Program-made: the position numbers and the translations under genes
In this document: in pieces, positions 1 through 7,398 of the stretch
Layout: every line of letters begins with the position of its first letter
Numbering within the stretch: the stretch's first letter is position 1
Notes under the pieces: generated by a model
The model's input: only the letters and a program-made list of their open reading frames with translations
Databases searched by the model: none
What the model was told of the DNA's origin: nothing
Origin: Propionibacteriaceae bacterium UBA7704
GTDB taxonomy: Bacteria; Actinomycetota; Actinomycetes; Propionibacteriales; Propionibacteriaceae
NCBI GenBank assembly: GCA_002482525.1
Contig: DLGC01000007.1
Coordinates: 1 to 32,612, forward strand
Reading direction: 5' to 3'
DNA length: 32,612 nucleotides

Positions 1-115
1 CGTTCGCTCCTCAACCAGCCGGGAATGAGGGATGGCGTGTCAGGAGGCCGGGTTCTCTCTGGTTTGGCAGGCGGTACTTGCTGATTGACGGGTTCGCCCG
101 GAAATGAGTAAATCC

Positions 116-125
116 CCACTAGTGG
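116..125. promoter_or_regulatory. 10-bp palindrome upstream of the CLC gene
   Basis: CCACTAGTGG is a perfect palindrome in the leader of the CLC gene, about 40 nt before its likely start. A TTGACG hexamer lies at 85-90, but I see no convincing -10 partner. It could be an operator or chance. The rest of 1-149 shows no gene. Confidence 0.25.
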
Positions 126-167
126 TGACTTTCGCAGAGTAATTTTCTGGTGATCAAAGGAGAGACA

Positions 168-1496
168 TTGGACCCCGATTCTCCGGACGGAGCCGCACCC
201 GGTGAGGCTTCGGTCATTGTGAAGCTCTCGGGCGTCGCTGTGGTCGTTGGGCTGTTGGCCGGCCTGCTGGCTGCTGCCTTCATCGGTGTTCAACACGGGC
301 TCAGCCACTGGCTGTGGCACGGCTTGCCCGAGATGTTGGGTGAATCCCAAGCCCCATGGTGGCTGGTGATTGCGCTGCCTTTGATCGGTGCCGGACTGAC
401 GGCGGCAGCCATTCGACTGCCCGGTGCCGGAGGGCACGGTCCTCTGGATGGGCTGTCGATGGATATCGGGCCTCGGGAGGTCGCATCGGTCGTGTTGGCG
501 GCAGTGGCCGGATTGTCCTTCGGCGCGGTGCTCGGTCCGGAAGCGCCGCTGATCGCCATCGGCACCGCCGCCGGTGCTGTGGTGGTGCGTGACTCGGCGT
601 CCCCGGCGCGGCAGGTGATGATGATCGTCGGTGGCATGGCCGCAGTGGGCGCCATCTTCGGAAATCCGGTGGTGACGGCGATCCTGCTGCTGGAAATGGC
701 CACCGTGGCCGGTCCGAAGCTGTCTTCGATGAAGGTGCTGGTGCCGTCGCTGGTCGGCCTGGCAGCCAGCTATTCGCTGCAGGTCGGGGTGGGCCCGTGG
801 GTTGGGCTGGGGGAGTCGGTGCTGAGCCTGCCAGGGCTGCCGGCGTATCCGAGCGTGCCGCTGGTCGATGTGGCCTGGGCTATTCCGGTGTCATTGGTGG
901 CTGCGGCGTTGGCCGTGCTGGCGCTGCGTGGCGGGACGCTGTGGCGGCGGTGGGGGCAGTCGCGACCCACGGGCTTGCTGCTGGCCAGCGGTGCTGTGGT
1001 CGGCGTCGTGGCGGTGGTCGTCACGTCGGTCACCGGAGTGGCTCCCACGCTGGTGGTGATGTCCGGACAGACCGCCATGGTCGACTACCTGGGGCTGGGC
1101 TCGCTGGGAGTGGCCTTGGTGGTGCTGGCGGGAAAGTTCGTGGCCTACGCCGTGTCGCTGGGTGGCGGGTTTCGGGGCGGTCAGATCTTTCCGGCGGTAG
1201 CGATGGCCACGATCGTGGCGAGCACGATCTCGATTGTCTCCGGTGATGCTGTCAGTGCCGGGCTCATCGCGGCTGCCATCGCAGCGGCTGTGGCCGGGGC
1301 GATGAGGCTCCCGTTCACGGCGGTGTTGCTGGGCGTGGTGCTCACGATTTCGGCTGGGGGTGCGGTCGCCGTCCTGGCGATCATCGGCGCCGTGGTCGGA
1401 CTGGTGGGACGGCTAGCGGCTGACCATCGTTGGCCGACACTGATGGTGGCCGAATCGGTCCAGACCGGCCCCTCGACGTCGAAGGAAGGAGCCTGA
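168..1496 (+). CDS. CLC-family chloride channel/antiporter
   Basis: Integral membrane protein of the CLC superfamily, which moves chloride or other anions, often in exchange for protons. The protein is almost entirely hydrophobic helices. CLC signatures are visible: GPEAP near residue 125, equivalent to GREGP with the gating glutamate kept, and GGGFRGGQIFPA in the second half, equivalent to GxFxP. The GSGIP site appears as a diverged GGHGP. I chose TTG at 168 because AAAGGAG at 156-162 sits 5 nt before it; a GTG at 150 would place that ribosome site inside the gene. The length (about 442 aa) is normal for bacterial CLCs without CBS domains. The next gene starts 1 nt after the stop, so the two are co-transcribed. 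Ion specificity cannot be read from sequence. Confidence 0.85.
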   Translation: MDPDSPDGAAPGEASVIVKLSGVAVVVGLLAGLLAAAFIGVQHGLSHWLWHGLPEMLGESQAPWWLVIALPLIGAGLTAAAIRLPGAGGHGPLDGLSMDIGPREVASVVLAAVAGLSFGAVLGPEAPLIAIGTAAGAVVVRDSASPARQVMMIVGGMAAVGAIFGNPVVTAILLLEMATVAGPKLSSMKVLVPSLVGLAASYSLQVGVGPWVGLGESVLSLPGLPAYPSVPLVDVAWAIPVSLVAAALAVLALRGGTLWRRWGQSRPTGLLLASGAVVGVVAVVVTSVTGVAPTLVVMSGQTAMVDYLGLGSLGVALVVLAGKFVAYAVSLGGGFRGGQIFPAVAMATIVASTISIVSGDAVSAGLIAAAIAAAVAGAMRLPFTAVLLGVVLTISAGGAVAVLAIIGAVVGLVGRLAADHRWPTLMVAESVQTGPSTSKEGA

Positions 1497-1497
1497 C

Positions 1498-2529
1498 ATG
1501 GCCACCGCGGACGGTGCCGCCGCACCTGTGGAGACGATGCGGCAATGGCAGGCGACGCCGGCCGCCGTGCAGCGCATGATGTCGAAGCTGTTCATCACTC
1601 ACGGCGGTGATCATCGGCTGAAGTGGTCGGCATTCTGGGTACTGATCGTGTTGTCGTCGGTGATTGCCACTGCAGGCATCATCGCCGACTCGACCGCCAC
1701 CGTGATCGGCGCCATGATCGTGGCTCCGTTGATGACTCCGATTCTGGGTACTGCGTTATCGGTGGTGTTGGCCAACCGCCGCATGATCCTGATCAATATG
1801 GCGCTGGTACTGGCCGGTGCGCTGATCGTGGTGGCGATCGCCTATCTACTGGGGATGACCCATCATGCGATGTTGACCGCCGACACCAACTCCCAGATCG
1901 CAGCGCGGGTGAGTCCGCGGTTGATCGACCTGGTGGCGGCACTGGCCACCGGTGAGGTGGGAGCGTTCGCCATGGTGCGCTCCGACATCTCCGACACTTT
2001 GCCCGGCGTCGCCATCGCCATCTCGCTGGTGCCACCGCTGGCCGTGGTCGGGCTCACCCTTGAGTCGGGTGCGCCGCAGCAGGCGCTGGGAGCTTTGCTG
2101 TTGTTCACCACCAATGTGACCGCCATCATCGCTACCGGGACGATCATCTTCTTGGCCTTTCGGGTGCGCCATGCCGCCATCCGGGGTGGGGTGAAAGTGG
2201 GCAGGCTCCGGCGCGGGGCACTGGTGACGGTGCTTGGCGCAGTGCTGATCCTGGTGATTCCGTTGGGAATCGGCAGCTCCATCGTGTTGCAGCAGGAACT
2301 CATGGTGGCCCAGGCGACCGGGCCGGCTCAGGAGTGGGCTCAGTCACAGGGCTGGCAGATCAGCGAGATAACGGTTCGTCAGGGCGTGCTGCAGATCGTT
2401 GCCCTGGGCCCGCCGCCGACGATCCAGGAGACCGGTTTGCGGGAGCGGTTGGACGCGGCCGGACTGGCCTCGGTCAACGCCAGGATCACTCTGGTCTTGG
2501 GCGGGAGCAAAGACCTACCCCGACGGTGA
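1498..2529 (+). CDS. DUF389 domain membrane protein
   Basis: A 343-aa membrane protein of the DUF389 family (also called the TIGR00341/TIGR00271-type hydrophobic domain). Function is unknown. After a soluble N-terminal ~40 residues come several membrane helices with the typical IGAMIVAPLMTPI stretch (around residues 70-85) and a second conserved helix block around SLVPPLAVVG. The C-terminal ~90 residues look soluble, resembling the small alpha/beta domain often found in the family. It follows the CLC gene with 1 nt between stop and start, so the pair is one operon. Its last 15 nt overlap the end of the convergent K+ channel gene. Confidence 0.85.
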   Translation: MATADGAAAPVETMRQWQATPAAVQRMMSKLFITHGGDHRLKWSAFWVLIVLSSVIATAGIIADSTATVIGAMIVAPLMTPILGTALSVVLANRRMILINMALVLAGALIVVAIAYLLGMTHHAMLTADTNSQIAARVSPRLIDLVAALATGEVGAFAMVRSDISDTLPGVAIAISLVPPLAVVGLTLESGAPQQALGALLLFTTNVTAIIATGTIIFLAFRVRHAAIRGGVKVGRLRRGALVTVLGAVLILVIPLGIGSSIVLQQELMVAQATGPAQEWAQSQGWQISEITVRQGVLQIVALGPPPTIQETGLRERLDAAGLASVNARITLVLGGSKDLPRR

Positions 2530-3039
2530 ATCGTCGGAGGATGAGGAGGCGGCGGCGATACGAGCCTCCGAACGCATCCGGATCTGGGTTTGGACCAGAG
2601 CGACGATGCCGGCCACGAAAACCAGGTTGAACGCGATCTGGGCAGTCACGACGGCTCGGGCGGTCTGGCTGACGGCATGAATATCGCCGTAGCCGACGGT
2701 GGCGGTGGTGACCATCGAGAAGTACAGCGCGTCCAGACGGGTGTCGAGGCCGGCGAACTGCGACGGGTCGCGAACATGCATCAGGAAGTAGATCAAGGCG
2801 AACACCAACAGCGCCAACTCAAAGGCCAGCAGCAGGTGGATCGGCTGCAGGTGGCGCTGCGCCAGGCGCAGTTCGCGAATGATGACCCAGCCGATGAAGC
2901 TCAGGCAGACCAGACCGATGATGGCGCCGAGCACCGTTCCGGCAGGTGCGTCCGCCGACGGTATGGGCACCAGGAAGTAGAAACCCAGCACCGCGATCGG
3001 CATGCCGATCTGAACCAGGAGAAGTCGCCAACCTCGCAT
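2515..3039 (-). CDS. Small two-pore-domain-like potassium channel
   Basis: A 174-aa protein of the ion-channel (Ion_trans_2) family. It has about four hydrophobic segments (roughly residues 7-24, 34-53, 70-88 and 128-150). Between the last two lies a pore loop with the K+ selectivity filter TTATVGYGD (around residues 110-119). No RCK/TrkA_C domain is attached; the C-terminus is a short Ser/Asp-rich tail. A TAGACT hexamer (minus strand, 3046-3051) ends 6 nt before the ATG and no clean Shine-Dalgarno is present, so the mRNA may be leaderless. The gene converges on and overlaps the DUF389 gene by 15 nt, making a three-gene ion/membrane cluster. Confidence 0.87.
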   Translation of the reverse strand: MRGWRLLLVQIGMPIAVLGFYFLVPIPSADAPAGTVLGAIIGLVCLSFIGWVIIRELRLAQRHLQPIHLLLAFELALLVFALIYFLMHVRDPSQFAGLDTRLDALYFSMVTTATVGYGDIHAVSQTARAVVTAQIAFNLVFVAGIVALVQTQIRMRSEARIAAASSSSDDSPSG

Positions 3040-3116
3040 GGCCTCAGTCTAGGGAAGCCGCTGAGTGTTCGGGGTGTGCCACGGTCTGTGGCGAGTGAGG
3101 CATCGGGAGAGCCTGG

Positions 3117-3551
3117 CTAGCTCGGCGACGTGGACTGTGCCAGGGCGTCGACCCAAGCGGTTGCCGCACCCCAGCCGATGACGACGTCGTGATGATTGCT
3201 GCACAGCAGATAGCTGGCCGCCTCGTCACAGACGAAGAACTCCCCGGGTGGGCATTCGGCCAGCACGCGTGCTTGGTCTTCGCCGTGCTGGAATCGCCAC
3301 ACGGTGGTGGCGCCTTCGAGGAACATCAGACACGGCGCGCTCCCCGCGTAGCGGGCGACGAGTTCCCAGCCGTCGCTGCGTCGTTGTCCAGGAGGAGCTT
3401 CCGGGGCATCCCACGGTGCTCGGGCGGTGATGTCGACACCGAGGTTGTCCAGCACGGTCGCGATGAGCGCTTGGTGTTCGGTCGCGGTGAGAGCGGTCAC
3501 CGCTGTGTGAGTTATTTCGCAGGCTGTGGTGATCCAGTCGGGGTCGGTCAC
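3117..3551 (-). CDS. Hypothetical protein, soluble, about 144 aa
   Basis: I do not recognise this family. The open frame continues upstream to 3635, but that part runs through the hairpin behind rtcB. GTG at 3551 has a well-placed GGAAGG 6 nt upstream (3558-3563), so I take it as the start; ATG at 3590 is an alternative without a ribosome site. The product has no signal peptide or membrane helix. It is rich in Trp, Ala and Asp, with a C-terminal stretch containing CxxxxHHD-like residues (CSNHHDVVIGWG). It lies downstream of rtcB on the same strand beyond the 3608-3649 stem-loop, so it may be read at low level from the rtcB operon or separately. Confidence 0.6.
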   Translation of the reverse strand: MTDPDWITTACEITHTAVTALTATEHQALIATVLDNLGVDITARAPWDAPEAPPGQRRSDGWELVARYAGSAPCLMFLEGATTVWRFQHGEDQARVLAECPPGEFFVCDEAASYLLCSNHHDVVIGWGAATAWVDALAQSTSPS

Positions 3552-3607
3552 TGTGCGCCTTCCGGATTGGGTCCGAGCGTTGTCGTCCATGATGTCAGCC
3601 GGGTAAG

Positions 3608-3649
3608 GATGCCTGCCTGAGATGATCGAGACCATCCCAGGCAGGCATC
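3608..3649 (-). terminator. Stem-loop after rtcB
   Basis: GATGCCTGCCTG (3608-3619) and CAGGCAGGCATC (3638-3649) form a perfect 12-bp inverted repeat with an 18-nt loop. It begins 10 nt after the rtcB stop on the minus strand. There is no U-tract behind it, so it may be a tail-less terminator or an RNA-stabilising hairpin. Confidence 0.6.
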
Positions 3650-3658
3650 GGCATCAAC

Positions 3659-4873
3659 TCAGCCCTTGACGCACAGCAGGGTGTGCAGCCGATCAGTGAC
3701 CTCAACCAGGTCGCTCTGTGCGGCGATGACGTCGTTGATGTCCTTGTAGGCGCCGGGGATCTCATCGACCACCCCGGCGTCCTTGCGGCACTCCACTCCG
3801 GAGGTCTGGCGTGCCAGATCCTTGGTGGTGAAGGTGCGCTTGGCCGCGGTGCGCGACATGCGCCGTCCCGCACCGTGCGAGGCGGAGCACAGCGACTGCT
3901 CGTTGCCCAAGCCGCGAACCACGTAGCTGCCGGTACCCATAGACCCCGGAATCAGACCGCGGTCACCGAGCGCGGCCCGGATCGCACCCTTGCGGGTCAC
4001 GATCAGTTCCACCTCGTCATAGGTCTCGGTCGCCACATAGTTGTGGTGGCACAGAATCGGCTCATCGAAGCCGATCGGTACCGCCGACTGCTCGGCCCGC
4101 CAATCGGTGAGCACCCGCTTCACGGTGGCCAACATGATCATGCGGCTGGTCATCGCGTAATCCTGCGCCCACCACAGGTCGTGCAAGTAGGCCTCCATCT
4201 CGTCGGTGCCGGCCAAGAACACCGCCAGATTGCGATCGCGCAGACCCAGATTGTGCTCGAGGGTCTTGGCGGTCGCCATGTGGCGCTCGGCCAGTTCCTT
4301 GCCGATGTTGCGGCTGCCGGAGTGCAAGGTGAGCCACAGGTGCTCATCGCCCTCGGCAGCGCACAACTCGATGAAGTGATTTCCGCCGCCGAGGCTTCCG
4401 CACTGGGAGGCAGCCTTGCTTTCGCGGTCGGCGATGCGCGGTGCCCGCAGTTCGGAGAACCGTCCCAACAAGTTGGTGAAGGTGCGGTTCAACCGGTAGT
4501 CGGTACGCAGGATCGGGGCGGTGCCCTTGTTGCCGTTGTAGCCCACCGGGACGGCGGCCTCAATCGCCGCGCGCAGCGAGTGCAGCTCATCGGGCAGATC
4601 GTTCAGCGTGAGGCTGGTGCGCACCGCGGCCATGCCGCAGCCGATGTCAACACCCACCGCCGCCGGTGCCACGGCGTCGCGCATGGCGATCACCGAGCCG
4701 ACGGTCGCACCCTTGCCCAGGTGGACATCGGGCATGACCCGCAGGTGCTCAACCCAGGGCAGTTTGCTGATGTTGCGCAACTGGTTGGTTGCGGCCGGTT
4801 CGATCTCGTAGGGCTGTGCCCACATCAAGGTGTTGGTGGTACCCGGCAAAGGCACCGGGAAAGTGGTGTTCAT
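3659..4873 (-). CDS. rtcB: RtcB RNA-splicing ligase
   Basis: RtcB joins RNA 2',3'-cyclic phosphate or 3'-phosphate ends to 5'-OH ends using GTP and Mn2+, and works in RNA repair. All core motifs are present in the 404-aa protein: PDVHLGKGATVGSVIA (48-63), GVDIGCGM with metal ligands D76 and C79, GGGNHFIEL (H166), LTLHSGSRNIGKELA (H184), HHN (276-278), GSMGTGSYVVRG (310-321), and SHGAGR with the histidine that is guanylylated in the family (H333). The length is normal for bacterial RtcB. It is the third gene of a minus-strand set behind a SLOG-type gene and an HNH gene, separated from the HNH stop by 150 nt containing a hairpin. ATG at 4873 has AGGAG 7 nt upstream. No archease or RtcA/RtcR gene is seen here. 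Confidence 0.95.
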   Translation of the reverse strand: MNTTFPVPLPGTTNTLMWAQPYEIEPAATNQLRNISKLPWVEHLRVMPDVHLGKGATVGSVIAMRDAVAPAAVGVDIGCGMAAVRTSLTLNDLPDELHSLRAAIEAAVPVGYNGNKGTAPILRTDYRLNRTFTNLLGRFSELRAPRIADRESKAASQCGSLGGGNHFIELCAAEGDEHLWLTLHSGSRNIGKELAERHMATAKTLEHNLGLRDRNLAVFLAGTDEMEAYLHDLWWAQDYAMTSRMIMLATVKRVLTDWRAEQSAVPIGFDEPILCHHNYVATETYDEVELIVTRKGAIRAALGDRGLIPGSMGTGSYVVRGLGNEQSLCSASHGAGRRMSRTAAKRTFTTKDLARQTSGVECRKDAGVVDEIPGAYKDINDVIAAQSDLVEVTDRLHTLLCVKG

Positions 4874-4985
4874 GATTGTGCCTTTCTCCTAGATGGTTCA
4901 CGGCGCGCTGCACTGTCCGCCTCAGACGTAGGCACAGCGCTGCCGCAGGTTTGGGTGATGCGCGAGCGGGCGCTCGCAGGAAGGG

Positions 4986-5019
4986 ACGCCCCGGGGACCG
5001 ATTCCGACCCCCGGGGTGT
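4986..5019 (-). terminator. GC hairpin between HNH gene and rtcB
   Basis: CCCCGGGG at 4989-4996 and again at 5009-5016 can pair, and flanking bases extend the stem to about 11 bp with one G-U pair and a 12-nt loop. It lies 4 nt beyond the HNH stop. With no U-tract it may be a weak terminator or processing hairpin that separates HNH from rtcB expression. Confidence 0.4.
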
Positions 5020-5023
5020 GGGC

Positions 5024-5488
5024 TCAGCGGCGGCGTTTGGGCAGCAACTGCGCCATGGTCGGCACGAACGGGGTGACCTGCAGGCGCATGCCGGCCTGAT
5101 CGGGGGTCCGTCCGCCCTTCTTCTTGCCGTTGCACGACTCGCAGGCCGCGACGGTGTTCAGCCAGGTGGAGGTACCGCCTTGGCACTTGGGCACGATGTG
5201 GTCCCAGGTGGTGCCGGTTCGTCCGCAGTAGCCACAGGTGTAGTTGTCGCGGGCCAGCACATTGTCACGGCTGACTGGGGGAGTGCCGGTGGCCTCCCAC
5301 ACCCACTTGGTGTAGATCCAGCGCACCAACTCCAACGAACGCGGCAGCGGAAAGGGGCCGAAGGTTCGGTCCTCGACAGCTTCGCGGACGCGAGCGACCC
5401 GGCGCACCAGCATGCGAATCGCGTGGTTCAAGTCGACGGTGTGCAGCAACTGGCCACCGCCGGCGTTGTAAACAGCCACTTGGGTCAT
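5024..5488 (-). CDS. HNH endonuclease
   Basis: A 154-aa HNH nuclease of the zinc-ribbon type. The start at 5488 is set by AGGAGG 9 nt upstream and by the ATGA overlap with the preceding gene; an in-frame start at 5521 lies inside that gene. The N-terminal ~80 residues match the general layout of actinobacterial HNH proteins that open with a short strand/helix region and a pro-leu-rich linker. The C-terminal half carries CGYC (C85, C88), WDHIVP (D96, H97), N111, CESCN (C116, C119) and a Lys-rich tail, the complete metal-finger plus catalytic set. It is translationally coupled to the SLOG-type gene and sits upstream of rtcB, an RNA ligase. Whether it cuts RNA or DNA cannot be told. Confidence 0.85.
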   Translation of the reverse strand: MTQVAVYNAGGGQLLHTVDLNHAIRMLVRRVARVREAVEDRTFGPFPLPRSLELVRWIYTKWVWEATGTPPVSRDNVLARDNYTCGYCGRTGTTWDHIVPKCQGGTSTWLNTVAACESCNGKKKGGRTPDQAGMRLQVTPFVPTMAQLLPKRRR

Positions 5489-5799
5489 GATTCGGCCCCT
5501 CCTTTCTGTGTTGTGGGCCATTGGTGAAGCAGTCTCCGCAGCAAGTGTGCGGCGGCCAGGTAAACGCCGGGTTGCTCGGATTCTCGAGGTTCGGCGATGT
5601 TCAGAACTGTGGGGTGGGGAAGCCCGTCCAGGAAGGCGAGTGCTGCGTCAACCTCAGCGGGCTGGACGCAGCGCACCGGCTTACCGAAGGGGTGGGCACA
5701 GTCGATGGTGAGCGCAAGCCCGGGGCTGCGCGAGTTATCTCTGACGGCGAGGGCGACCCGGTCAACACCGGTTTGGCCGCCGGAGTGGATTGTGACCAT
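5485..5799 (-). CDS. Short YpsA/SLOG-type 'molybdenum carrier' protein
   Basis: A 104-aa protein opening with HSGGQTGVDRVAL (residues 5-17), the nucleotide-binding signature of the SLOG/YpsA family often annotated as putative molybdenum carrier. The C-terminal signature PTVLNIAEPRESEQPGVY (about 63-80) is also typical. From memory, family members are usually about 150-190 aa. Here the part between the GGQTGVDR loop and an AVRDNS...GKPV segment, which usually holds a GxWCPxGR-like stretch and a TGGT-like stretch, is missing. The frame is open throughout, so this looks like an in-frame internal shortening. GGGAGG lies 5 nt before the ATG, so it is well expressed in principle. Its stop overlaps the HNH start (ATGA). 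Confidence 0.7.
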   Translation of the reverse strand: MVTIHSGGQTGVDRVALAVRDNSRSPGLALTIDCAHPFGKPVRCVQPAEVDAALAFLDGLPHPTVLNIAEPRESEQPGVYLAAAHLLRRLLHQWPTTQKGGAES

Positions 5800-5886
5800 T
5801 CCGTCCTCCCGAGCCCATTGTGGCCGCTTCTCGGCCCAGATTCGGGAATCTCGCGCCCGGTGTGGTGCGGGCTGGGGGAGTCGGTG

Positions 5887-6513
5887 CTACCCGACGTACT
5901 CGAACACCACTGTGGCAGTGGGGTCGATGCCGGAAATGAGCTGGCTGTAGAACGACTCGGCCTGGCTCTGCAGTTCAGACTGATGCTGCGCGACGTACTG
6001 TGCCTGGGCTTCGTCATTGAGCAAGGCAGTGATCATCTCGTTGGTATCGATCTTCGGCGTCACCCAGCTCAGTGCGCCGTTCTTCTCCGAGGCCATCTGG
6101 AAGCTCTCGTCGGAATGCCCGATGAAGGTGAACGCCGGGATCGAGACCCGATAGGAGTTGTCGGCGGTAGGGGTTACCCGCACCTGGCCGCCTTCCAGAC
6201 CGAGTTTGGCTTGGAAGCTGTATTGCAGGAAGGTCGACCGGGAGCTTCCGGGGACGGCCAGACCCAGGAAGGTCGACTTCGAGGTCTTGGTGGCGATGCC
6301 CTGAATGCCGAGGCTCAGCAGCACCACTTGCTGCTCGCGGGTCACCGCCTGGACGATCTGGGTGTTGCTGTCCTTTGCTGATGTTTGGCCGAGGCTCAAC
6401 TCGGGAATCGCGCGGGCCGCGAGTAGACCCCCCGCTGCGCCCAGCGCGATCAAGCCCACAGCGACGAGGGCGAGCAGCCACTTCGGTGCCCGGAAGATGG
6501 TCGGTGGGTTCAC
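5887..6513 (-). CDS. Membrane-anchored DUF4230-like protein
   Basis: A protein with a short cytoplasmic N-terminus, one membrane helix (sequence LLALVAVGLIALGAAGGLLA) and an extracytoplasmic domain containing QIVQAVTREQQVVLLSLGIQGI. The latter resembles the DUF4230 family by eye; I am only moderately sure. Function is unknown. The open frame reaches back to an ATG at 6645, but the extra 44 codons include AGG, ACA and AAT codons unlike the rest and have no ribosome site. GTG at 6513 has GGGGAT 6 nt upstream and is preferred (208 aa). A TAGGGT hexamer at 6611-6616 may be the -10. The gene is monocistronic, 87 nt upstream of the SLOG-type gene on the same strand, and may feed into that operon. 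Confidence 0.65.
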   Translation of the reverse strand: MNPPTIFRAPKWLLALVAVGLIALGAAGGLLAARAIPELSLGQTSAKDSNTQIVQAVTREQQVVLLSLGIQGIATKTSKSTFLGLAVPGSSRSTFLQYSFQAKLGLEGGQVRVTPTADNSYRVSIPAFTFIGHSDESFQMASEKNGALSWVTPKIDTNEMITALLNDEAQAQYVAQHQSELQSQAESFYSQLISGIDPTATVVFEYVG

Positions 6514-6734
6514 GATGGGATCCCCGTTCGTTTCTGGACGCGTGGGCGCCTCGGGCCGACTGTGCGGAGGCTTTGCGCCTGGCGTGGGCGCGACCAGCCT
6601 TGCGGCGCTCACCCTAGCGGGAGTTGTGAGCCGATTTCGAGGCATCTGTGAGCGGTCTCAGTATCGGACCAGAGCGTGCGGGGTCACCGAGTCGCCGACT
6701 GCTGCGGGCAGGGGCCGGCGATGGCTCGCCGAAG

Positions 6735-6807
6735 CGCATTCGGCAGGAGTCGAACCTGCGACCGCCGGCTTCGCAAGCCGGTGCTCTGTCCACTGAGCTA
6801 CGAATGC
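6735..6807 (-). tRNA. tRNA-Arg (anticodon GCG)
   Basis: A full cloverleaf reads on the minus strand: 7-bp acceptor stem GCATTCG/CGAATGC, 4-bp D stem GCTC/GAGC with loop AGTGGACA, 5-bp anticodon stem CCGGC/GCCGG with loop TTGCGAA, variable loop CGGTC, T stem GCAGG/CCTGC with loop TTCGACT, and discriminator G. CCA is not encoded. Arg identity bases A20, C35 and G73 are present. The anticodon reads GCG, which would decode CGC; the usual bacterial gene for this box is ACG. Confidence 0.93.
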
Positions 6808-7067
6808 CAGTGCCGAACCGGTAGGTCCGGCTCGGCTGTCTTTGTTCCCGCCCGGTCCGGCTTCCGCGCAAGCGGAGGCACCGAAGGCTTATCCCCAGGA
6901 GAGTCTGAGGCGCGTGGGCAGCGTGGGCCCGGCCGGTTGGCCGGTGGCGTCCCTGCTGCACCGTGCGGATGCACTGTTGAGTTGTCGGTCGAACCTCCGC
7001 AGCGGGCCGCATGACTGTGAGCCCCATTTCTTCTGGGTGCCCCGCTGGGAGTTGTGTTCGGCTTCGT
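6808..7067. other. Non-coding stretch between tRNA-Arg and tRNA-like element
   Basis: No supported gene. Directly before the tRNA-Arg 5' end is an imperfect inverted repeat (6813-6835: CCGA/TCGG and CCGG/CCGG around TAGGT). Open frames here have no ribosome sites and run through the tRNA, so I treat them as spurious. Confidence 0.5.
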
Positions 7068-7131
7068 ATGGACCAGGGGAGTCGAACCCCCGCACGGGCT
7101 GTGGCCGTGGTTTCACCAGCTGAACGTCCAT
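7068..7131 (-). ncRNA. Compact tRNA-like element (64 nt) or tRNA remnant
   Basis: On the minus strand the ends pair as ATGGAC/GTCCAT. Between them lie a TTC/GAA D-type arm with an AGCTGGT loop, a perfect 5-bp anticodon-type stem CACGG/CCGTG with a 7-nt loop CCACAGC, and a T-type arm with canonical loop TTCGACT. The T stem can extend to 6 bp (CGGGGG/CCCCTG). All four arms pair, but it is about 9 nt shorter than a tRNA, has essentially no variable loop, and has C instead of U at position 33. No CCA and no promoter were seen in the 26 nt between it and the upstream terminator. It could be a pseudogene, an integration-site remnant or a structured tRNA mimic. Confidence 0.5.
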
Positions 7132-7157
7132 GGGGTTGTGGTGGGTGTTCGGGACGC

Positions 7158-7192
7158 AAAAAACCGCCCGTCACGTGGTTGGTGAGGGGCGG
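7158..7192 (-). terminator. Rho-independent terminator of the 40-aa gene
   Basis: On the minus strand CCGCCC (7187-7192) pairs with GGGCGG (7164-7169). An inner TCAC/GTGA stem extends it past one mismatch, and six T residues follow (7158-7163). It lies 36 nt past the stop of the small gene. Confidence 0.8.
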
Positions 7193-7228
7193 CTCGCGGT
7201 TCTTAGGCCAGCAAGGCTGAGCTTGTGG

Positions 7229-7351
7229 CTAGGTGCGCGGCGACCCCTGGGCGCCGTACTCGTCTTCGCTGCCTCGGAAGCACTCCGGCAACGCGATCAC
7301 GACGGCATGCGACAGCGTGGGCTGCAGCATCAGGTCGTTGGTCGCAGACAT
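7229..7351 (-). CDS. 40-aa orphan small protein
   Basis: A complete small gene: ATG at 7351, TAG at 7229-7231. AAGGAA (7358-7363) lies 6 nt before the start, a promoter-like pair lies upstream (7399-7428) and a strong terminator follows. The product begins MSATNDLMLQPTLSHAVVIA and continues with a Pro-Glu-Cys-Phe segment and a polar, Gly/Ser-rich tail ending in Arg-Thr. It has one cysteine, a short hydrophobic core, no clear signal peptide and no full membrane span. I recognise no family. RiPP precursor, regulatory microprotein and toxin are all possible, but no modification or antitoxin gene adjoins it. It follows the GST-like gene on the same strand after 106 nt with its own promoter signals. 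Confidence 0.62.
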   Translation of the reverse strand: MSATNDLMLQPTLSHAVVIALPECFRGSEDEYGAQGSPRT

Positions 7352-7398
7352 CAGAGTTTCCTTTTCCGGGCCGCCCGGTGTTGGGCGAACAGCGTTGC

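Noticed and set aside
3683..5527. 614-aa open frame antisense to rtcB and the HNH gene
   Set aside because: Both genes on the other strand carry full conserved motifs; the long frame is the usual antisense by-product of GC-biased codons and has no recognisable domain.
6614..7174. 186-aa open frame through tRNA-Arg and the tRNA-like element
   Set aside because: It crosses an evident tRNA gene and has no ribosome site or domain.
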